Source: Micromonospora matsumotoense (GTDB lineage: Bacteria > Actinomycetota > Actinomycetes > Mycobacteriales > Micromonosporaceae). From it: a DNA stretch of 64,000 nucleotides. The notes beneath the pieces are model-generated. The model had not been told where the DNA came from. It made no database searches and was given only the letters and a program-made list of their open reading frames with translations. The DNA lies in NCBI RefSeq assembly GCF_900091525.1, contig NZ_FMCU01000002.1, positions 434,001-498,000 of the forward strand, read 5' to 3'. The position numbers were made by a program, and so were the translations under genes. Of the stretch, positions 59,645 through 64,000 are shown one piece after another (the first letter of the stretch is position 1; the number at the start of each line of letters is the position of its first letter).

Positions 59645-61378
59645 TCAGGGGATCGGATTCCAGCCGTCGACGCCGGCCAGGTACCGCTGCGGGGTGTAGG
59701 TCGGGGCCTGCGTGTCGGTCAACTGTGGCCGGTCGGTGGTGACCGTCGACCCGGGACCGCTGTTGCGGTATTCGGCGAACCGGGCGTCCCGCCAGGAGAA
59801 GCCGGACATGTCGCTCCACGGGGAGTCCTTCACGTGCGCGCCGAGCACGCTGTCGCGGAACACCGCCTGCCCGATCGCGTTGACGTCCCCGCTCGGATGC
59901 CACGGCCGGCCGAGGTGCACGCTCTGTGCCGCCGCCGAGTCGGTGGTCAGCACGCAACCGGTGAAGAGCAGCCCGTACGGGTTGCCGATCATCGTGGAGG
60001 GGGCGGTGACGTACCCGTTGTTGCTGCTCGAACCCCGGCTGAGCGACCGGATCTCGCAGCGGTCGAAGACCCCGGTGCCCCGGCCGAAGACGAAGTCGAC
60101 ATCGCCCTCGACGTAGCAGTCGCGGAAGTACGCCCGGCCGACAGCGTCGACGTTGGCGCTGTTGTGGTAGAGCGTGTCCTGGTTGCCGAGGAACCGCACG
60201 TCGTCGAAGACCAGCCGGTCGGCCCGGGTGAGCACGGCCACCGCCTGCTCGGCCCCGTAGTCGTGCGCCGCCTCGTCGAAGTCGTTGGCGAAGGTCAGGT
60301 GCCGGGCGGTGAAGTCGTTGCCGTCGATGGTCACCGAGGCGCTGCCCGAGGTGCCGTAGGTGCCGCCACCCGGCTTGGGGGTGCCCGAGGCGTTGTCGTA
60401 GACGATCACCACGTCCCGGGCGTCACCGGTCGACCCGACGAACGACACGTACGGCTTGCCGGCCGGGATCGTCACCGTTTCCCGGTAGGTGCCCGGCCGG
60501 ATGGTGATGGTGTACCGGCTCGCGTTGCCCACCGGCACCGCGTCCACCGCCGCCTGCGCGCTGGTGAAATCCCCACTGCCGTCCCGGGCGACCACCGAGG
60601 ACCCGTCGGCCGGCGCAGTGCCGGTCGGTGTGGGCGTCGGGCTGGTGGGAGGCGGAGTGCCCGACGGGGTGGCGGTGGGGGTGCTGCTGGGGTTCGGAGT
60701 CGCGCTGGTCGGGGTGGCGGTGGGGCTCGGTGGTGGGCTGGTCGGGGCGGTGCCGCCCCGGGTCACCACCACGTCGTCGAAGCGGGCGGTGGCGTGACCG
60801 GTCTGCACGCCGATCCGGCCGGTCGCGGTGAGCGTGCCGGTGCCGGAGCCGACCGGGACGCCGTCGACCCAGCCGCGTACCGCCGTCCCGGCGACCTCGA
60901 TCCGCAGGGTGTGCCAGGCGTCGGTCGTCACCGGGTGGGACACCGTGCCCAGCGGGGTGGCCCGGCCGCTGCGTACCGCCTCCAGCCGGACCTGGTCGCC
61001 GGGGAGCAGGGCGAGCCGGTAGTAGCTGGTCGCACCGCTGGCACGGGCCAGCAGCGCGACCATGCCGGTGCTGCCCAGCGTCATCGGCTTCACCCGGGCC
61101 TGGACGGCCTGGTCGGCCCAGGACGCGCTGCCGGCGAACAGCCGGGCGTCGGCGGTGTCGCCCCTGGCCTGCTGCAACGCCGGGCTGTCGTCGGAGGCCA
61201 CCGACCACGAGCCACCGGATTTCGACCAGCCGGCGGTGTCGCCGTCGGCGAAGTCGTCGCTGAACAGGGTGGCGGCGTGCGCGACCTGGGCCCCGCCGAG
61301 TTGGCTGAGGGTCAGCAGCACGGTGGTGAGCGCCGCAGCGGCAACGGCGGGCAGGGATCGTCGGCGGTTTCTGCGCAT
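59645..61378 (-). CDS. secreted pectinesterase (CE8) with N-terminal accessory module
   Basis: A 577-residue enzyme. ATG 61378 (MRRNRRRSLPAV) is preceded by GGAGG at 10 nt; the longer frame to 61798 is rejected. The signal peptide ends near VAHAAT (about 36). Residues 36-205 repeat the FSDDFADGDTAGWSKSGGSW module found in the PL9 enzyme. After a PT-rich linker the CE8 beta-helix shows GTYRETVTI, QAVAVLT, GNQDTLYH, EGDVDFVFGRG (catalytic Asp) and LGRPWHP. It has no CBM2, unlike the pectinesterase at 51916. A GAAAGCGCTTTC palindrome is located 47 bp upstream of the start, shared with the PL9 gene. Confidence 0.92.
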   Translation of the reverse strand: MRRNRRRSLPAVAAAALTTVLLTLSQLGGAQVAHAATLFSDDFADGDTAGWSKSGGSWSVASDDSPALQQARGDTADARLFAGSASWADQAVQARVKPMTLGSTGMVALLARASGATSYYRLALLPGDQVRLEAVRSGRATPLGTVSHPVTTDAWHTLRIEVAGTAVRGWVDGVPVGSGTGTLTATGRIGVQTGHATARFDDVVVTRGGTAPTSPPPSPTATPTSATPNPSSTPTATPSGTPPPTSPTPTPTGTAPADGSSVVARDGSGDFTSAQAAVDAVPVGNASRYTITIRPGTYRETVTIPAGKPYVSFVGSTGDARDVVIVYDNASGTPKPGGGTYGTSGSASVTIDGNDFTARHLTFANDFDEAAHDYGAEQAVAVLTRADRLVFDDVRFLGNQDTLYHNSANVDAVGRAYFRDCYVEGDVDFVFGRGTGVFDRCEIRSLSRGSSSNNGYVTAPSTMIGNPYGLLFTGCVLTTDSAAAQSVHLGRPWHPSGDVNAIGQAVFRDSVLGAHVKDSPWSDMSGFSWRDARFAEYRNSGPGSTVTTDRPQLTDTQAPTYTPQRYLAGVDGWNPIP

Positions 61379-61424
61379 GACGGGTGGACCTCCGGGGCCG
61401 GAAGGGAGGTGGGGAGCAGTGCGT

Positions 61425-61436
61425 GAAAGCGCTTTC
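61425..61436. promoter_or_regulatory. 12-bp palindrome upstream of the pectinesterase, same as at 56021
   Basis: GAAAGCGCTTTC is identical to the sequence at 56021-56032 ahead of the PL9 pectate lyase, at nearly the same distance from the start codon (about 42-47 bp). This repeated perfect palindrome points to one regulator for both genes; its form suits LacI-family operators with a central CG. Confidence 0.65.
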
Positions 61437-61557
61437 CTGGCGCACCGTAGCCCCGCCCGCGCACGACTGTCAATGCGTTCGGCCCCGGAGGACCGGCGTC
61501 GAACGAAGCTCATCCGTCGCCCCCGCCGGTACGTCACCGTTGTCCACCGGCGGCGAC

Positions 61558-61728
61558 TCACTGCTGTCCACGACGCCACCGCCGGTCGGGCACGGCCCGG
61601 GTCGTCTCCTCGGCCGGTATCCGCTCCTTCTCGGCCTGGGCGAGAAGCCGTTGCTTCGCTTCCTCGTGTTCCGCCGCCTGGATCTGCTCGCCCCGGCTCG
61701 CTGCCGCCCTGTCGCCCTGGTCTCGCAT
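61558..61728 (-). CDS. small acidic/basic helical protein of unknown function
   Basis: A 56-residue protein MRDQGDRAAASRGEQIQAAE and onwards. ATG 61728 has GGAGG at the ideal 6-nt distance. It is rich in Gln/Glu/Ala/Arg and probably forms a long amphipathic helix (EHEEAKQRLLAQAEKERI). Its good ribosome site and codon choice support translation, but no family is recognised. The possible longer start at 61758 is less likely. Confidence 0.55.
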   Translation of the reverse strand: MRDQGDRAAASRGEQIQAAEHEEAKQRLLAQAEKERIPAEETTRAVPDRRWRRGQQ

Positions 61729-62255
61729 GCCGCCTCCGTTGGTGGGGCGCGGCGACAAGATCCTGGAAGAACATCACGCCGTGTCCCGCGTCCGTCACCT
61801 ACTTCAACGAGCAGGCGACCGGGGCATGGGCTGTCGTGACTCAGGGTGATGGGGCAGGTGCGAGTAATGCGACGCAAGGACCGCCTCTCACCCACTCGGG
61901 TGTGCCGTACCAGTCAGGGGGGTGCAGCCCCTGTCACCTCGGCCAGATCCGCCAACTCGTCCGTGCTCGCGCGACGGCGACCGGTGGCGATGGAGTCCTC
62001 GATGTCCCGCGCGTACCGCCAGATGGGTGCGTGTACCGCAACTGCGTCAGCGCCGCCGTCGCTTTCCGTGCCCTCGTCACCGCGTGGAGGCCCCGGTCGG
62101 GTCCCGCCGATGTCGCCGCCACGCTGATCCGCTGATGATGGGTGCCGGCGGCAGTAGCGCGTGCGACTCCGACACCCGGCCCCCGGCCGCTGCCTCTTCC
62201 GCTGCGACTCGGCGTTGCCGACATCTTCTCGGCGGGTGCTCTCGGCGTGGTGTGG
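61729..62255. other. 527-bp region with a cryptic coding-like segment
   Basis: No complete gene is evident. On the minus strand, from 62253 to 61888 in the frame after the antiporter stop, codons read as a protein-like sequence around HAPIWRYARDIEDS and RASTDELADLAEVTG (about 61920-62040) ending AHPSG at a stop at 61888-61890. There is no start codon (ATG, GTG or TTG) ahead of the conserved-looking part. It may be a remnant, a frameshifted gene or chance. Confidence 0.35.
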
Positions 62256-63821
62256 TCAGTCCTCGGTCTGGGGGCCGAGCAGGCGGATCTCCTCGATGTC
62301 CAGCGTCGCCTGCACCTCCCGGAGCACGCTGTCGTCGATCTCGTTGTTGTCGCGCAACCGGGTCACCTCGCGGCGCTTGTGTTCCAGCACGCCCAGCCGC
62401 AGCCGGTCGTCCAGCTCCTGGACCCGGTCGGCGTCCGGCCCGTCGCTGGTCGCCGTCACCAGGTCGAGATGCCGCTGGTAGTCGGCGCGCAACCGGTCCA
62501 CCGCCTCCCGGTCGACCTCGAGTTCGGCGGCGACGTCCGGCAGTGCCGTCAACGCCGCCTCGGTGGCCCGGCGGTGGGCGTGCCGCACCTCGTCGCCGCG
62601 TGCCTCGTCGCCGCGCAGGCCGGCCCAACGGGCCACCGCCGGCAGGGTGGTGCCCTGCACCACCATGATCGACACGATCGCCACGGCGGTGCAGAAGATG
62701 ATCAGGTCCCGCTCCGGCACCGGCAGGTGCGTGGTGGCCGTGGTCACCGGCACCGCGAGGGCGGCGGCCAGCGACACCGCCCCCCGGAAACCCGCCCAGC
62801 CCGCCGCCACCCGGACCCGCCGGCTCACCCCGGCACCCCGACCCACCACCGGCAGGCCGTAGGAGAACAGTTGCAACCACACCAGCCGGACGACCACCAC
62901 CATCAGGGTCACCGAGGCGGCGATGGTCACCGACCGCACCAGGGACGTGCTGGTCACGTGGTTCACCGCCCGGGGGATCTGCATCCCGAGCAGCACGAAG
63001 AGCGCGCCGTTGATCAGGAAGGTGGACAGGTCCCAGAAGGCGTACGCCAACAGCCGGGACCGGGCCCGGATCACCCGTGGCCCGGCGTACGACAGCAGCA
63101 GCCCGGCGACCACGACGGCGAGCACCCCGCTGGCGTGCACCACCTCGGCGAGCAGGAACGCGGCGAACGGGGTGAGCACGCTCAGCGCGCCCTCGCGCAG
63201 CGGGTCGTCCAGTCGGCGGCGGATCAGCACCACGACCAGGCCGACGGCCAGCCCGGCGGCGATACCCCCCGCGGCCGAGCCGACGAACCGGCCCAGGAAG
63301 CCGAACACCCCCGGCGCGGTGCCGCCGACGATCAGCCCGACCGTCACCGAGAACAGCACCAGCGCGGTGCCGTCGTTGACCAGGCTCTCCGCCCGCAACG
63401 TGGTCAGGATCCGGCGGGGCATCCGCTTCGCCAGGCCGGCCACCGCCGCCGCGTCGGTGGGGGCGAGTACCGCGCCGAGCACCCAGGCCGCCTGCGGGCT
63501 CATCCCGAGCCCCTTGGCGACCAGCGCCACCGCCACCATGGTCACCACCACCAGCGCCACCGCCAGCGAGGCGATCACCAGCAGGTTCGCCCGGATCTCC
63601 CGCAGGCTGATCACCAGGCTCTCCCGGTAGAGCACGGCGGGCAGGAAGAGCAGCAGCACCACCTCGGGTTCGAGCACCACCTCCGACAGCGGCGGCAACA
63701 GCGCCAGCAGCCCGCCCATGGTGATCAGCAGCACCGGCGGGGCCACCCGGTACCGGCTGCCGATGGTGGTGCCGACCAGCACGGTGGCGGCCAGCACCAC
63801 GATCAGGACCAGGACCTCCAC
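62256..63821 (-). CDS. Na+/H+ antiporter, CPA1 family
   Basis: A 521-residue membrane protein exchanging sodium for protons. GTG 63821 follows GGAGGG; an upstream extension of 55 codons is Arg-rich and dropped. About 12 hydrophobic helices are visible. Family signatures include VLGAVLAPTDAAAVAGLAKR (the conserved PTDA), SLVNDGTALVLFSV (ND pair) and GFRGAVSLAAALAVP (RGxVSLA). The last about 100 residues are a charged, helical cytoplasmic tail (RATEAALTALPDVAAELEVD to RDNNEIDDSVLREVQATLDI), as in bacterial NhaP/YjcE-type proteins. It is probably monocistronic, 80 bp after an unidentified partial gene on the same strand. Confidence 0.9.
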   Translation of the reverse strand: MEVLVLIVVLAATVLVGTTIGSRYRVAPPVLLITMGGLLALLPPLSEVVLEPEVVLLLFLPAVLYRESLVISLREIRANLLVIASLAVALVVVTMVAVALVAKGLGMSPQAAWVLGAVLAPTDAAAVAGLAKRMPRRILTTLRAESLVNDGTALVLFSVTVGLIVGGTAPGVFGFLGRFVGSAAGGIAAGLAVGLVVVLIRRRLDDPLREGALSVLTPFAAFLLAEVVHASGVLAVVVAGLLLSYAGPRVIRARSRLLAYAFWDLSTFLINGALFVLLGMQIPRAVNHVTSTSLVRSVTIAASVTLMVVVVRLVWLQLFSYGLPVVGRGAGVSRRVRVAAGWAGFRGAVSLAAALAVPVTTATTHLPVPERDLIIFCTAVAIVSIMVVQGTTLPAVARWAGLRGDEARGDEVRHAHRRATEAALTALPDVAAELEVDREAVDRLRADYQRHLDLVTATSDGPDADRVQELDDRLRLGVLEHKRREVTRLRDNNEIDDSVLREVQATLDIEEIRLLGPQTED

Positions 63822-63901
63822 GGCACCCTCCCGCCTCCACCCGACATGCTGGTACGAAGTCGGCGGCGACGCGGGGGAATCCGGGATCTGTCCGGACCGG
63901 C

Positions 63902-64000
63902 TCAGGTGACCCGGGACGGCTCCGTCGGCACTGCGGTCCAGGCCTGCCGCTCGGCGATGTCCCGCAGCCGGTCCATCGCGTCCCACACGTCGACGTAGCG
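63902..64000 (-). CDS. 3' end of an unidentified gene (partial)
   Basis: The minus strand is open from the window edge to a stop at 63902-63904, encoding 32 residues that begin RYVDVWDAMDRLRDIAERQA and end RVT. The gene begins outside the window. Amphipathic helix content and codon use are coding-like. No family can be named from this fragment. Confidence 0.55.
   Translation of the reverse strand, partial: RYVDVWDAMDRLRDIAERQAWTAVPTEPSRVT

Noticed and set aside
1..64000. tRNA, rRNA, transposases, integrases, phage genes, origin or CRISPR arrays
   Set aside because: None of the diagnostic features (cloverleaf-like segment with CCA, DDE/integrase motifs, repeat arrays) was seen by eye. A covariance-model search would be needed to exclude small RNAs.

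Overview
The window is chromosomal DNA from a high-GC filamentous actinomycete, most probably Micromonospora or a close Micromonosporaceae relative. The evidence is a very strong C/G third-position bias, many GTG starts with GGAGG-type ribosome sites, ATGA/GTGA stop-start overlaps, and a gene set typical of soil actinomycetes: secreted ricin-lectin and CBM2 hydrolases, a desferrioxamine operon, NB-ARC regulators and a LuxR two-component pair. No rRNA, tRNA, CRISPR array, insertion sequence or prophage was recognised, so it reads as an accessory but stable chromosomal segment. Both edge genes are cut.

Layout. (1) 1-5.3 kb: end of a GH63-like glucosidase, a LacI repressor, a GH54 arabinofuranosidase with a ricin-type carbohydrate-binding module, and a small secreted ricin-fold lectin. 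(2) 5.3-8.7 kb: two HTH/NB-ARC regulators placed tail to tail. (3) 8.9-22.4 kb: GH43 exo-galactanase, a Pro-rich membrane protein, a methyltransferase with an unusual N-terminal half, a secreted M14 carboxypeptidase, a CPBP membrane protease divergent from a histidine kinase/response regulator pair, a PHP phosphoesterase and a DUF4394-type secreted protein. (4) 22.6-30.1 kb: a tightly overlapping five-gene operon (SWIM-type zinc protein, DUF5691-like protein, vWA protein, MoxR AAA ATPase, DUF5682 protein). (5) 30.3-33.9 kb: small housekeeping-type genes (DinB, VOC, nucleotidyltransferase-like) and a TetR/SDR divergent pair. (6) 34.0-45.5 kb: an iron-regulated siderophore locus containing a penicillin-acylase/acyltransferase fusion, a siderophore-interacting reductase, an MFS carrier, desABCD and an exporter. 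(7) 45.5-51.7 kb: a six-gene operon matching the uncharacterised STM4011-STM4015 set (two radical SAM enzymes, an alkaline-phosphatase-fold hydrolase, an ATP-grasp protein, and two tandem leucine-rich-repeat proteins). (8) 51.9-61.4 kb: secreted polysaccharide enzymes: two pectinesterases, an alpha-amylase with two CBM20 domains, a PL9-type pectate lyase and a GH18 chitinase. (9) 61.5-64 kb: a small protein, a CPA1 Na+/H+ antiporter and the 3' end of an unidentified gene.

How it works together. Regions 1, 3 and 8 supply enzymes for arabinan, arabinogalactan, pectin, starch and chitin, most with signal peptides. Several have palindromic sites in their promoters, including a 12-bp palindrome (GAAAGCGCTTTC) shared by the pectate lyase and one pectinesterase. 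The siderophore locus has iron-box-like operators in both of its promoters; desABCD would make desferrioxamine-type hydroxamates and the fused acylase/acyltransferase may supply alternative acyl groups. The two least understood systems are the STM4011-4015 operon and the SWIM/vWA/MoxR/DUF5682 operon; they are the best places to look for new biology. Function calls rest on reading motifs by eye and on family knowledge; no database search was run.
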